Positions 54,788-63,645 of a DNA stretch of 64,000 nucleotides are shown piece by piece. This DNA comes from Sphaerotilus sulfidivorans. Lineage in GTDB: Bacteria > Pseudomonadota > Gammaproteobacteria > Burkholderiales > Burkholderiaceae_C. The stretch lies in the NCBI RefSeq assembly GCF_013426975.1, contig NZ_JACCPY010000007.1:1-64000 (forward strand), written 5' to 3'. The notes below the pieces were generated by a model. The model did not search any database. It had not been told where the DNA came from and was given only the letters and a program-made list of their open reading frames with translations. The first letter of the stretch is position 1, and every line of letters starts with the position of its first letter. The position numbers were made by a program, and so were the translations under genes.

Positions 54788-55665
54788 CGGCGGCGACTTT
54801 GCCAGAAGGCGACGATGGCCAGCGTCAGACCCATCACCAGGAAGGAAATGACGGTGGTGACCGTGCCCAGCGCGTAGATCACCGGCGTGGTCACCGTGGT
54901 GGTCAGGCCCTGCAGCTCCAGCGGCAGGGTGTTGAGATCGCCCATCGCCTGCGAGCTGCGCGCGATCTCGTCCCAGCTCAGCGTGAAGCCGAACATGCCC
55001 ACGCCCACCAGGCTCGGTCCGATCAGCGGCAGCACCACATGGCGGAAGCTCTGCCACGGCGTGGCGCCGAGGTCGCGCGCGGCCTCTTCATAGGCCGGGT
55101 TGAAGCGGTTGAACACCGCGAACATGATCAGCAGGCCGAAGGGCAGCGTCCAGGTCAGCTGCGCACCCAGTCCGGAGCTGAACAGGCCCATCGTCGTCGT
55201 GAAGGTCTCCAGCAGCGCGGGCGCGTGGGCCTCCAGCAGCGTCTTCAGGCCGGTGTCGAGCAGCCGGAACATCAGCCCGACGCCGAGCGAGACGATGATC
55301 GAGGGCATGATCAGGCTGGCCACGACGATGTAGAACAGCACCGTGCCGCCGGGCAGCTTCTTGCGGTAGGCCAGGCCGGCCAGCAGCGACAGCCCCACGG
55401 TGAGCATCATCACCACGGTGCCCAGCGCCAGCGAGCGCCGCAAGGCCGCGCCGATGTCGATGACGCCGATGCCCTCCCAGAGCTGGCGGAACCAGTGCAG
55501 CGAGGCGCCGCGCATCGGGAAGGTCAGCCCGCCCTCCGGCCCCTGGAAGCTCAGCACGAAGATCGTGAACATCGGGCCGTACAGGAAGAGCACGAAGGCG
55601 GCGAACACGGCGCCCAGCAGCCAGAAGCTCAGCGGGCGTCGTCTGCGGCGAACGGGGTTGGCCAT
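54784..55665 (-). CDS. ABC transporter permease (PotC-type)
   Basis: A 293-residue inner-membrane permease with six helices. The EAA-loop YEEAARDLGATPWQSFRHVVLPLIGP contacts the ATPase. The architecture is that of the spermidine/putrescine PotC group (Fe3+/polyamine/thiamine family). It pairs with the permease gene 1 bp upstream and with the binding-protein and ATPase genes. The ligand is not a polyamine by default; see the racemase context. Confidence 0.9.
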   Translation of the reverse strand: MANPVRRRRRPLSFWLLGAVFAAFVLFLYGPMFTIFVLSFQGPEGGLTFPMRGASLHWFRQLWEGIGVIDIGAALRRSLALGTVVMMLTVGLSLLAGLAYRKKLPGGTVLFYIVVASLIMPSIIVSLGVGLMFRLLDTGLKTLLEAHAPALLETFTTTMGLFSSGLGAQLTWTLPFGLLIMFAVFNRFNPAYEEAARDLGATPWQSFRHVVLPLIGPSLVGVGMFGFTLSWDEIARSSQAMGDLNTLPLELQGLTTTVTTPVIYALGTVTTVISFLVMGLTLAIVAFWQSRRR

Positions 55666-55666
55666 C

Positions 55667-56551
55667 TCACAGCTCCTTGCGCAGGTTCACCAGCCGCATC
55701 AGCGCGGCGATCATCATCAGCACCACCGCCAGCAGGATGACCGCGTTGGCCGCGGCCATCGGGAACTGCAGGTAGCTGGTCTGCACCTGGATGATCTTGC
55801 CGACCGAGGCGATCTGCTGGCCGCCCATCACGCCCACCGTCACGAAGTCGCCCATCACCAGCGCCAGCACGAAGATCGAGCCGATGATCAGCCCGGTTCG
55901 GCTGAGCGGCAGCACCACATGCACCACCGTCTGCCACGGCGAGGCGCCGTTGTCGCGCGCGGCCTCCAGCAGGTTGCGGTCGATGCGCATCATCGAGTTG
56001 AAGATCGGCACGATCATGAACATCGTGTACAGGTGCACGAAGGCCAGCACCACCGAGAAGTCCGAGAACAGCAGCCACTCCACCGGCTGGTCGACCAGGC
56101 CGGCGCCGATCAGCGTCTGGTTGACCAGACCGTTGCGGCCCAGCAGCGGCACCCAGGAGATCATCCGGATGACGTTGCTGGTCCAGAAGGGCACGGTGCA
56201 AATGATGAACAGCACCGTCTGCATCAGCGTGCCCTGCACATGGAAGGCCAGGAAGTAGGCGATCGAGAAGCCGAGCGCGGCGGTGATCGCCCAGGTCAGC
56301 ACGCCGAACTTCAGCGTCGACAGGTAGGTCTTGAAGGTGACGCAGAGGTCGCCGTCGGCGGTCACCGGGCAGCCGGCGAAGACATCGATGTAGTTCTGCC
56401 CGGTGAAGGCCGGCAGCAGCTCGTACTCGGTCGCCTGCCAGAAGCTGACGACCAGCACGAGCGCCAGCGGCACGACGAAGAACAGCGCGAACACCGCCGC
56501 GAGCGGCGAGGCCTGCGCCCAGGCGATGGCGGCGGTGCGAGCGCTTTTCAT
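55667..56551 (-). CDS. ABC transporter permease (PotB-type)
   Basis: A 294-residue permease of the PotB group with six helices. Its EAA motif is LLEAARDNGASPWQTVVHVVLPLSR. A larger periplasmic loop (about 45-80) contains two cysteines (CPVTADGDLC) that may form a disulfide, which is unusual for the family. It is the third gene of the operon, with 1 bp to the next permease gene and 4 bp after the binding-protein gene. Confidence 0.9.
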   Translation of the reverse strand: MKSARTAAIAWAQASPLAAVFALFFVVPLALVLVVSFWQATEYELLPAFTGQNYIDVFAGCPVTADGDLCVTFKTYLSTLKFGVLTWAITAALGFSIAYFLAFHVQGTLMQTVLFIICTVPFWTSNVIRMISWVPLLGRNGLVNQTLIGAGLVDQPVEWLLFSDFSVVLAFVHLYTMFMIVPIFNSMMRIDRNLLEAARDNGASPWQTVVHVVLPLSRTGLIIGSIFVLALVMGDFVTVGVMGGQQIASVGKIIQVQTSYLQFPMAAANAVILLAVVLMMIAALMRLVNLRKEL

Positions 56552-56555
56552 GATC

Positions 56556-57869
56556 TCAGGCCGCGACGAACTCGTTCCACTTCTGGACCATGTAGGCGTT
56601 CTCGTCCATCACCGCGTTCCAGCAGGCGATGCCGCCCATGCGCGCCTCGTAGGAGCCGCCGTCGCGCACGGCGCCCTTCTTGGCCAGCACGTCGCCGTTC
56701 GGGCTCTTGATGTCCTGGGTGGCCGGCTTGCCTTCCATCCAGTAGGCCCACTCGTAGGCCTCCATCTTGGCCCGGGCGGTCTCCAGCACGGCGCTGTAGT
56801 AGCCCTGGCGGTTGAGGTAGGCGCCGGCCCAGCCGTCGAGGAACCAGTTGATGAACTCGTAGACGCCGTCGGCCTTGCGGCCGGTGACGGTCTTGGGCAC
56901 GCCGAAGCCGGCCGCCCAGGCGCGATAGCCTTCCTTCAGCGGCTGGAAGGTGCAGTCGATGCCCTTGGTGCGCACCGCCGTCACCGCCGGCGACCACATC
57001 GACTGGATCACCACCTCGCCCGAGGCCATCAGGTTGACGCTTTCGTTGAAGTCCTTCCACAGCGCGCGGAACTGGCCGGCCTTCTTGGCCTCGATCAGCG
57101 TCTTGATGGTGAGGTCGATCTCCTTCTTCGTCATGTTGCCCTTGTCGGGGTACTTGTAGAGCCCAAGAGCCTCGACCACCATCGCCGCGTCCATGATGCC
57201 GATGGAGGGAATGTTCAGGATCGCTGCCTTGCCCTTGAACTCGGGGTTCAGCAGCTCGGCCCAGGAGCTGATCGGGCGCTTGATCAGGTCGGGGCGGATG
57301 CCCAGCGTGTCGGCGTTGTAGACGGTGGGGATCAGCGTCATGAACTGCGTCGGCTCGTTCGCGAAGGTCTTCGCGGTGCCGGACGGCAGGTACATCACCT
57401 TCTTCGGCGCGGTGCCCTGGTCGCCGACCTTCTTGCCCGCCACTTCGCCCTTGGTGAAGAGCGAGGTGATCTTGTCGGCGTTTCGGATGCGCTTGACGTC
57501 GATGCCGAGCAGGTTGCCGGTCGGGATGATCTTCTTCAGCGAGAAGTACTCGGTATCGATCAGGTCGAAGGAGTTGGGCGCGGTGACGGCGCGCTTGGTC
57601 ACGTCGTCGGTGGTGACCGGGATGTACTGGATCTTGATGCCGGTGTCGGCCTCGAACTTCTCGGCGATGGCTTTGTCCTGGTTCACCGCGGTGCCCAGGT
57701 AGCGCAGCACGATCTTTTCCTGCGCATGCACGAAGGGGAAGCCGGTGATGCCGGTGGCGGCGACACCGACGCCGGCGGCGGCGCGCAGGAAGCCGCGGCG
57801 CTGCAGTTCGGGCGTGTCGGTGGTCGGCGCGGCAGCCGGGGCGTTCTGCGGTTCGAGATCAGCGGACAT
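56556..57869 (-). CDS. Tat-exported solute-binding protein of an ABC importer
   Basis: A 437-residue extracytoplasmic solute-binding protein (PotD/family 1 type). The N-terminus has a twin-arginine signal: ELQRRGFLRAAAGVGVAATG (about 23-42), with cleavage near FVHA. The mature protein starts EKIVLRYLGTAVNQDKAIAEKFEADTG. Tat export suggests folding or cofactor loading before translocation, uncommon for this family. The start at 57869 is the ATG before the signal; longer frames overlap the ATPase gene. The ligand is unknown. Confidence 0.88.
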   Translation of the reverse strand: MSADLEPQNAPAAAPTTDTPELQRRGFLRAAAGVGVAATGITGFPFVHAQEKIVLRYLGTAVNQDKAIAEKFEADTGIKIQYIPVTTDDVTKRAVTAPNSFDLIDTEYFSLKKIIPTGNLLGIDVKRIRNADKITSLFTKGEVAGKKVGDQGTAPKKVMYLPSGTAKTFANEPTQFMTLIPTVYNADTLGIRPDLIKRPISSWAELLNPEFKGKAAILNIPSIGIMDAAMVVEALGLYKYPDKGNMTKKEIDLTIKTLIEAKKAGQFRALWKDFNESVNLMASGEVVIQSMWSPAVTAVRTKGIDCTFQPLKEGYRAWAAGFGVPKTVTGRKADGVYEFINWFLDGWAGAYLNRQGYYSAVLETARAKMEAYEWAYWMEGKPATQDIKSPNGDVLAKKGAVRDGGSYEARMGGIACWNAVMDENAYMVQKWNEFVAA

Positions 57870-57903
57870 GGCGAGAGCTCCAGGGTTGGGGGGGCGGGGT
57901 TGT

Positions 57904-58914
57904 TCAGGCGGCGAGCGCATGGGCGTCGGCGGGCTGCCAGCGTAGCGCGACGCGCCGGCCGGGCTCGATCGGCGCGGCGTGGAAATCGGCGTCCGGCAGC
58001 GCGGCGGTCCAGGCGGGCGCGTCGTCCGCGCCGGCGTCGGGTGCGGCCAGATGCACCAGCACCTGCGCGCCCTGGTATTCGACCGCGGCGACCTGCGCGA
58101 GCGGGCCGGTGGCATCGGCCTCGGCCAGGCGCAGCCGGTCGGTGCGCACCGCGATGCGGCCGGCCGGCGTGTCGATGACGTTGTGCGCGCCGATGAAGCG
58201 GGCGACGAACTCGGTGCGCGGGCGCTCGAAGACCTCGCGCGCGCTGCCGGCCTGCTCGATGCGGCCCTGGTTCATCACGACGACCAGATCGGCCAGCGCC
58301 ATCGCCTCCTCCTGCGAGTGCGTGACATGGATGAAGCTCATGCCCAGCTCGCGGTGCCAGCGCTTCAGCTCCGCGCGCATCTTCACGCGCAGGAAGGGGT
58401 CGAGCGCCGACAGCGGCTCGTCGAGCAGCAGCACCTTGGGGCTCAGCATCAGCGCACGCGCCAGCGCCACGCGCTGCTGCTGGCCGCCCGACAGCGCGGC
58501 GGGCAGGCGCGCGGCATAGGGCTCCATGTGCACCAGCTTGAGCAGCTCCATCGCGCGGGCATGGCGCTCGGGCCTGGCCGTGCCCTTCATGCGGGCACTG
58601 AAGGCGACGTTGTCCAGCACCGTCAGATGCGGGAAGAGCGCATAGCTCTGGAACATCATCGCGGTGCCGCGCTCGGCCGGCGACAGATGGGTGATCTCGC
58701 GCCCGCCCAGCACGATGGCGCCGTCGGTCGGATCCTCGTGGCCGGCGATCATACGCAGCGTCGAGGTCTTGCCGCAGCCCGAGGGCCCGAGCAGGCAGCA
58801 GTAGCTGCCGGCGGCAATCTTCAGGTCGATGCCGGCCACGGCCAGCGAGTTGCCGTAGTCCTTGACCAGGCGGACCAGTTCCAGATCGGTGCGTGCGGCA
58901 GGGGCGGTGTTCAT
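57904..58914 (-). CDS. ABC transporter ATPase (PotA/Fe3+ type)
   Basis: A 336-residue ATPase of the importer. Walker A GPSGCGKT is at 43-50, the Q-loop is MMFQSYALFPH, the signature is LSGGQQQRVALARAL, Walker B is LLLDEPLSALD, and the H-loop is VTHSQEEA. A C-terminal TOBE-like regulatory domain (about 260-336) follows. The ATG at 58914 is the family-like start; ATG 58944 is possible. It is the first gene of the leftward operon and diverges from the racemase gene, with two TTGTATGCAA boxes in the gap. Confidence 0.92.
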   Translation of the reverse strand: MNTAPAARTDLELVRLVKDYGNSLAVAGIDLKIAAGSYCCLLGPSGCGKTSTLRMIAGHEDPTDGAIVLGGREITHLSPAERGTAMMFQSYALFPHLTVLDNVAFSARMKGTARPERHARAMELLKLVHMEPYAARLPAALSGGQQQRVALARALMLSPKVLLLDEPLSALDPFLRVKMRAELKRWHRELGMSFIHVTHSQEEAMALADLVVVMNQGRIEQAGSAREVFERPRTEFVARFIGAHNVIDTPAGRIAVRTDRLRLAEADATGPLAQVAAVEYQGAQVLVHLAAPDAGADDAPAWTAALPDADFHAAPIEPGRRVALRWQPADAHALAA

Positions 58915-58922
58915 GCCGGTTT

Positions 58923-58999
58923 TTGTATGCAATCGCTGTGCCATGCGTTCCGGGCCCCGCATGCACCGACATGCGGCGCAGCTCTTGCTTTGTATGCAA
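58923..58999. promoter_or_regulatory. Two TTGTATGCAA boxes between the ABC operon and the racemase gene
   Basis: Identical 10-mers at 58923-58932 and 58990-58999 start 67 bp apart, near the two divergent starts (58914 and 59048). The near-palindrome TTGTA-TGCAA is the size and type of FCD-GntR operators. The GntR gene at the end of the ABC operon is the natural binder. This would join importer, regulator and racemase in one regulon. Confidence 0.6.
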
Positions 59000-59047
59000 A
59001 ACAGGCGGCGACACCGTCCCTCATGCACCAACCGGAAGCGCACCGAC

Positions 59048-59776
59048 ATGAATCTGCTGATCCTCAATCCGAACACCTCCGAGGCGATGACCGCCTCGAT
59101 CGCCCAGGCCGCGCGGGCCGTGGCCTCTGCCGGCACGACGATCACCGCGGTGCAGCCCGCCTTCGGGCCGCGCTCGATCGAGGGGCACTACGACGAGACG
59201 ATCGCCGCCGCCGGCGTGGCCGAGACGGTGCGCCTGCACGGCGCCGGGATGGACGCGGTGGTGATCGCCTGCTTCGGCGATCCGGGGCTGGATGCGGCGC
59301 GCGAGGCGCTCGAGGTGCCGGTGCTCGGCGTGGCCGAGGCGGCCTTTCATGCGGCGAGCTTCGTCGCCACCGGCTTCTCGGTGGTCACGACGATGACGCG
59401 CACCTGCGTGACCGCCGAGCACCTGCTGCAGCGCTACGGCCTGGCCTCGCGCTGCCGCGGCGTGCACGGCACCGACATCCCGGTGCTGGCGCTGGAGGAC
59501 GGCGGCGCGGCCTGCGTCGACCTGATCGAGGCGGCCGCGCGCGAGGCGCTGGCGCGCGACCGCAGCGGCGCGATCGTGCTGGGCTGCGCCGGCATGGCCG
59601 GGCTGTGCGCGACGCTGTCGGCGCGTCTGGGCGTGCCGGTCATCGACGGGGTGGCAGCGGCGGTGCGCTTCGCCGAGGCGCTGGCGGGCCTGGGCCTGCG
59701 CACCTCCAAGCAGGGCGACTACGCCCGCCCGCTGCCCAAGCAGTACGTCGGCTGGGCGGCGCCGCTGGGCTGGTGA
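59048..59776 (+). CDS. Asp/Glu/hydantoin racemase family protein
   Basis: A 242-residue racemase with the cofactor-independent two-cysteine mechanism: C75 in IACFGDPG and C180 in LGCAGM. The N-terminus MNLLILNPNTSEAMT is typical of hydantoin racemases (HyuE) and allantoin-linked members. ATG 59048 has GGAAG upstream. It diverges from the Tat-dependent ABC importer and shares two candidate operators with it. Hydantoin, allantoin or a related ureide is a reasonable but unproven substrate, and no hydantoinase gene is in the window. Confidence 0.86.
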   Translation: MNLLILNPNTSEAMTASIAQAARAVASAGTTITAVQPAFGPRSIEGHYDETIAAAGVAETVRLHGAGMDAVVIACFGDPGLDAAREALEVPVLGVAEAAFHAASFVATGFSVVTTMTRTCVTAEHLLQRYGLASRCRGVHGTDIPVLALEDGGAACVDLIEAAAREALARDRSGAIVLGCAGMAGLCATLSARLGVPVIDGVAAAVRFAEALAGLGLRTSKQGDYARPLPKQYVGWAAPLGW

Positions 59777-59785
59777 GGGCGCAGA

Positions 59786-61249
59786 TCAGCCGCCCTGCAC
59801 CGTCTGCTTGCGCCATGCCCGCTCGAAGGGCAGACGCCAGGCGTGCGGCGCGATGAGCTGGTGCACCGCCTTCGGGCCCCAGGAGCCCTGCTGGTAGAGC
59901 CGCACCGGCGGCGGCGCCTCCAGCAGCGGCTGCGACACCTCCCAGAGCCGCTCGATGCCCTCGGCGGTGGTGAAGAGGGTGCGGTCGCCGCGCATCGCGT
60001 CCAGGATCAGCCGCTCGTAGGCCTCCAGCACCTCGCCGGCCAGGCCGGTGTCGGTCATCGCGAACTGCAGGCTCAGCTTGTCCAGCCGCATGCCCGGCCC
60101 CGGGCGCTTGCCGTAGAAGGACAGCGACATCTTCGAGGCGTCGGCCAGGTCGAAGGTCAGATGGTCCGGTCCCTGCGAGCCCACGCCCGAGTTCGGCGGG
60201 AACATGCTCTTGGGCGGCTCGCGGAAGGCGATCGAGATGATGCGCTGCCCCTCCGCCAGCCGCTTGCCGGTGCGCAGGTAGAAGGGCACGCCCGCCCAGC
60301 GCCAGTTGTCGATGTGGCACTTGAGCGCGATGAAGGTCTCGGTGTCGGAGTCCGGATCGATGCCTTCCTCGTCGCGGTAGCCGCTGTACTGGCCGCGCAC
60401 CACCTCGTCGGGCTGGATCGGCAGCATGCTGCGGAAGACCTTGTTCTTCTCCTCGCTGATCGGCACCGGCTCCAGCGAGGTCGGCGGCTCCATCGCCATG
60501 AAGGCCAGGATCTGGAACAGGTGCGTCACCACCATGTCGCGGTAGGCGCCGGTCTGCTCGTAGAAGGCCGCGCGCTTGCCCAGGCCGAGCGTCTCGGGCA
60601 CGTCGATCTGGACATGGTCGATGAAGTTGCGGTTCCAGATCGGCTCGAACAGGCCGTTGGCGAAGCGGAACGCGAGGATGTTCTGTGCCGGCTCCTTGCC
60701 GAGGAAATGGTCGATGCGGTAGATCTGTTCCTCGGCGAAGACCTCGTGCAGCCGCGCATTGAGCGTGACGGCGCTCTGCAGGTCGGTGCCGAAGGGCTTC
60801 TCCATGATGATGCGCGCGCGCTCGACCAGGCCGGCCGCACCCAGCAGGCGCACCGCCGGCAGCGCCGCGCTCGGGGGCACGCTCAGGTAGTGCAGCCGGC
60901 GGCACTCGGTGCCCAGGCTCTGCTCGGCGGCCTCGACCGCCGCGCGCAGCGCCTCCGGCCCGGCCGACAGCGGCACATAGTCGAGGCTGGCGGCGAAGTC
61001 CTGCCAGTCCGGCTCGGTCACCCGCCGGCTGGAGAACTCGTCGAGCGCGCTGCGCGCCTGCCGCCGGAAGGTCTCGACATCGATGTCGTCGAGCGACACG
61101 CCGATGATGCGGCAGCCGGGAATGAAGCCGGCCGAAGTCAGGTGGTACAGGCCGGGCAGCAGCTTGCGCCGGGCCAGGTCGCCGGTGGCGCCGAACAGGA
61201 CGACGACCTGCGGAAAGCGCGGACCGACGCCGGGGGGGATCTTGGCCAA
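59786..61249 (-). CDS. zwf: Glucose-6-phosphate 1-dehydrogenase
   Basis: A 487-residue G6PDH that makes 6-phosphogluconolactone and NADPH, entering the pentose phosphate or Entner-Doudoroff pathways. The coenzyme motif GATGDLA is at 20-26. EKPFG is at 150-154. The substrate/catalytic motif RIDHFLGKE (178-186) has the catalytic His181. It is a complete, single gene. The next edd/pgl genes are not adjacent here. It converges on the racemase gene with a 9-bp gap. Confidence 0.96.
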   Translation of the reverse strand: MAKIPPGVGPRFPQVVVLFGATGDLARRKLLPGLYHLTSAGFIPGCRIIGVSLDDIDVETFRRQARSALDEFSSRRVTEPDWQDFAASLDYVPLSAGPEALRAAVEAAEQSLGTECRRLHYLSVPPSAALPAVRLLGAAGLVERARIIMEKPFGTDLQSAVTLNARLHEVFAEEQIYRIDHFLGKEPAQNILAFRFANGLFEPIWNRNFIDHVQIDVPETLGLGKRAAFYEQTGAYRDMVVTHLFQILAFMAMEPPTSLEPVPISEEKNKVFRSMLPIQPDEVVRGQYSGYRDEEGIDPDSDTETFIALKCHIDNWRWAGVPFYLRTGKRLAEGQRIISIAFREPPKSMFPPNSGVGSQGPDHLTFDLADASKMSLSFYGKRPGPGMRLDKLSLQFAMTDTGLAGEVLEAYERLILDAMRGDRTLFTTAEGIERLWEVSQPLLEAPPPVRLYQQGSWGPKAVHQLIAPHAWRLPFERAWRKQTVQGG

Positions 61250-61345
61250 GACAGGTCTCCTCTGAGGCTGGGATCGACGGATTCTGGGGGCCGTCGTGCG
61301 CGCGCAAGAGTCGGACCAGGGCCGGGTCCGCCCCGGTTTTCCGGC

Positions 61346-62410
61346 TCAGCCCGCCGGAGACAGGCCGGCGGTCAGGGCCTCGACGATCTCCGCCGCCGGC
61401 ACCGCGCGGCAGCCGCGCCGGTTGGTGCCCGACCACAGCGGCGTGAAGTCGTCGCGCCCCAGGCGCTCGGCGGCGGCGCGCAGCGGCGCCAGCGCGGCGC
61501 TGGCGCGCGGAAAAGGCGGCGCCAGCGCGCTGACCGGGCCGAACTCGGCCATCAGCCGGTTGTACAGGCCGCGGGCCAGGCCGCCGGAGAACAGATTGGT
61601 CAGCGCGGTGGGCGCCTGCGGGTCGAGCAGCCGGGCGCGGTGCAGCGGCCCGGTCGTGGCCTCGTCGCAGCACAGGAAAGCGGTGCCGACCTGCACCGCA
61701 CGTGCGCCGGCAGCCAGCGCGGCGCGAACCTCTGCGGCGGTGCCGATGCCGCCGGCGGCGATCACCGGCACCTCGAGCGCCTGCGCGCAGGCCGTCACCA
61801 GCGTCAGCATGTCGCTCTGCCGGTCGGGATCGGTGTCGAGAAAATGACCGCGATGGCCGCCGGCCTCCAGGCCCTGGGCGATCACCGCGTCGACGCCTTG
61901 GGCCTGCAGCCACTGCGCCTCGCGCAGCGTCGTCGCCGACGACAGGATGCGGCAGCCCAGCGCACGCACACGCGCCAGCAGCGCCGCGTCCGGCAGCCCG
62001 AAGTGGAAGCTGACCACCGCCGGCGGGCAGCGCTCCAGCACCTCGGCCATGGCCGCGTCGAAGGGCTGGCGGCTGGCCGGCGTCGGGCCGTCGTTCTCGC
62101 CCAGGCCGAACTCGGCGCGCAGCGGCGCCAGCGCCTGGCGCCAGCGGATCTCGGCGGCGTCGGCCTGCGTGGCGTCCGGCGGCCGGTGGGCGAAGAAGTT
62201 GACATTGCAGGGCAGGTCGGCGGCCTGCATCGCCTGCAGCTCGCGCTCGAGCGCCTCGGGCGAGAGCATCGCCGCCGGCAGCGAGCCCAGGGCGCCGGCA
62301 CGGCCGACCGCCAGGGCCAGCCGGGCGTCCTGCGCGCCGGCCATCGGCGCCTGGATCAGCGGCCAGCGCAGGCGGGCGAGTTCCGGGAAGAGGGGGCGAG
62401 GCGAGGTCAT
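61346..62410 (-). CDS. Nitronate monooxygenase family FMN enzyme
   Basis: A 354-residue TIM-barrel FMN enzyme of the 2-nitropropane dioxygenase/NMO family. It begins RWPLIQAPMAGAQDARLALAVGRAGALGSL. The mid-protein AQGLEAGGHRGH carries the catalytic His, and VPVIAAGGIGTAAEVRAALAAGARAVQVGTAFL binds FMN phosphate. It detoxifies nitronates such as propionate-3-nitronate. Flanked by zwf and divergent from the MFS gene, with no operon partner. Confidence 0.9.
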   Translation of the reverse strand: MTSPRPLFPELARLRWPLIQAPMAGAQDARLALAVGRAGALGSLPAAMLSPEALERELQAMQAADLPCNVNFFAHRPPDATQADAAEIRWRQALAPLRAEFGLGENDGPTPASRQPFDAAMAEVLERCPPAVVSFHFGLPDAALLARVRALGCRILSSATTLREAQWLQAQGVDAVIAQGLEAGGHRGHFLDTDPDRQSDMLTLVTACAQALEVPVIAAGGIGTAAEVRAALAAGARAVQVGTAFLCCDEATTGPLHRARLLDPQAPTALTNLFSGGLARGLYNRLMAEFGPVSALAPPFPRASAALAPLRAAAERLGRDDFTPLWSGTNRRGCRAVPAAEIVEALTAGLSPAG

Positions 62411-62457
62411 CTGCGGTTCTCCGGGGGCGGGTCGGTGAAGGAGGACAATGCCTGATC

Positions 62458-63645
62458 ATGAATCGCCATGTCCACCTGCTCGCCACGGCCCAGGGCCTGC
62501 TGCTGACCAACAACATCGTCTTCATCGCGATCAACGGCCTGGTCGGCATGCAGATGGCGCCGCGACCGTGGATGGCGACGCTGCCGGTCATGGGCTATGT
62601 CGTCGGCGGCGCGCTGGCCACCGGCGCGGTGGCGCGAGTGCAGCGGCGCTGGGGGCGGCAGGTGTCCTTCCAGAGCGGTCTGGCGGTGGCGCTGGGCTCG
62701 GCGCTGCTGTGCGCGCTGGCGGCGTGGATCGGCAGCTTCTGGCTGCTGCTGGCGGCCACGGTGGTGGCCGGCTACTACAGCGCCAACGGCCAGCTCTACC
62801 GCTTCGCCGCCGCCGAGCTGGCGCCGCCGGCCGAGCGCGAGCGCGCGGTCTCAAGGGTGCTGGCCGGCGGGCTGATCGGCGCGGTGGCCGGGCCCAATCT
62901 GGCCAGCCACACCCGCGATCTGCTGCCGGTGCCCTTTCTCGGCGCCTATCTGGCGCTGGCGGGGGTGGCGCTGCTGTCGATGGCGGTGATGGCGCTGATC
63001 CGGTTTCCCGCCGTGCCGCCGACGCCGGCCGGCGCGCCGCAAGGGCGCTCGACGGCCGAGCTGCTGCGCGAGCCGGTCTTCCTGGTCGCGGCGCTGGCCG
63101 CAGCCATCGGCTACGGCGTGATGAACCTGCTGATGGCGGCCACCCCGCTGGCGATGGATGTCTGCGGCATGCCCTTCTCCGATGTGGCCTGGGTGCTGGA
63201 GTGGCATGTGATCGGCATGTTCGCGCCCGGCTTCTGGACCGGCGGCTGGATCCGCCGCTTCGGGGTGATGCGGGTGATGGCTGCCGGCGTGCTGCTGAAC
63301 CTGGCCTGCGTGGCGGTGGCGCTGACCGGCCAGGATCTGCACCGCTTCGTCGTCGCGCTCTTCCTGCTCGGCGTGGGCTGGAACTTCCTCTTCACCGGCA
63401 GCACCACGCTGGCGATGCAGTCCTACCGGCCCGAGGAAAAGGACCGTGCGCAGGCGGTGATCAACTTCGGCGTCTTCGCGACGATGGCGCTGACCTCCTT
63501 CGCCTCCGGCGCGCTGGTGACGACGCAGGGCTGGTCGGTGCTGAACCTGGGTTCGCTGCCGGCGCTGCTGGTGATGGGGGCGGCGCTGGCCTGGCTGGCG
63601 CGGCGGCCAGCCCTCAATCGAACACCGGCACCACCCCATCCTTGA
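62458..63645 (+). CDS. Major facilitator superfamily transporter
   Basis: A 395-residue MFS protein with 12 predicted helices in two halves. The cytoplasmic A-like motif is weak (GAVARVQRRWGRQ), and the second half has GGWIRRFGVMRVM. The substrate is unknown; the sequence resembles the YnfM/inner-membrane efflux-type proteins seen in Burkholderiales. ATG 62458 is 47 bp from the divergent NMO start. Its last 32 bp overlap the YgjP-like peptidase gene convergently. Confidence 0.82.
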   Translation: MNRHVHLLATAQGLLLTNNIVFIAINGLVGMQMAPRPWMATLPVMGYVVGGALATGAVARVQRRWGRQVSFQSGLAVALGSALLCALAAWIGSFWLLLAATVVAGYYSANGQLYRFAAAELAPPAERERAVSRVLAGGLIGAVAGPNLASHTRDLLPVPFLGAYLALAGVALLSMAVMALIRFPAVPPTPAGAPQGRSTAELLREPVFLVAALAAAIGYGVMNLLMAATPLAMDVCGMPFSDVAWVLEWHVIGMFAPGFWTGGWIRRFGVMRVMAAGVLLNLACVAVALTGQDLHRFVVALFLLGVGWNFLFTGSTTLAMQSYRPEEKDRAQAVINFGVFATMALTSFASGALVTTQGWSVLNLGSLPALLVMGAALAWLARRPALNRTPAPPHP

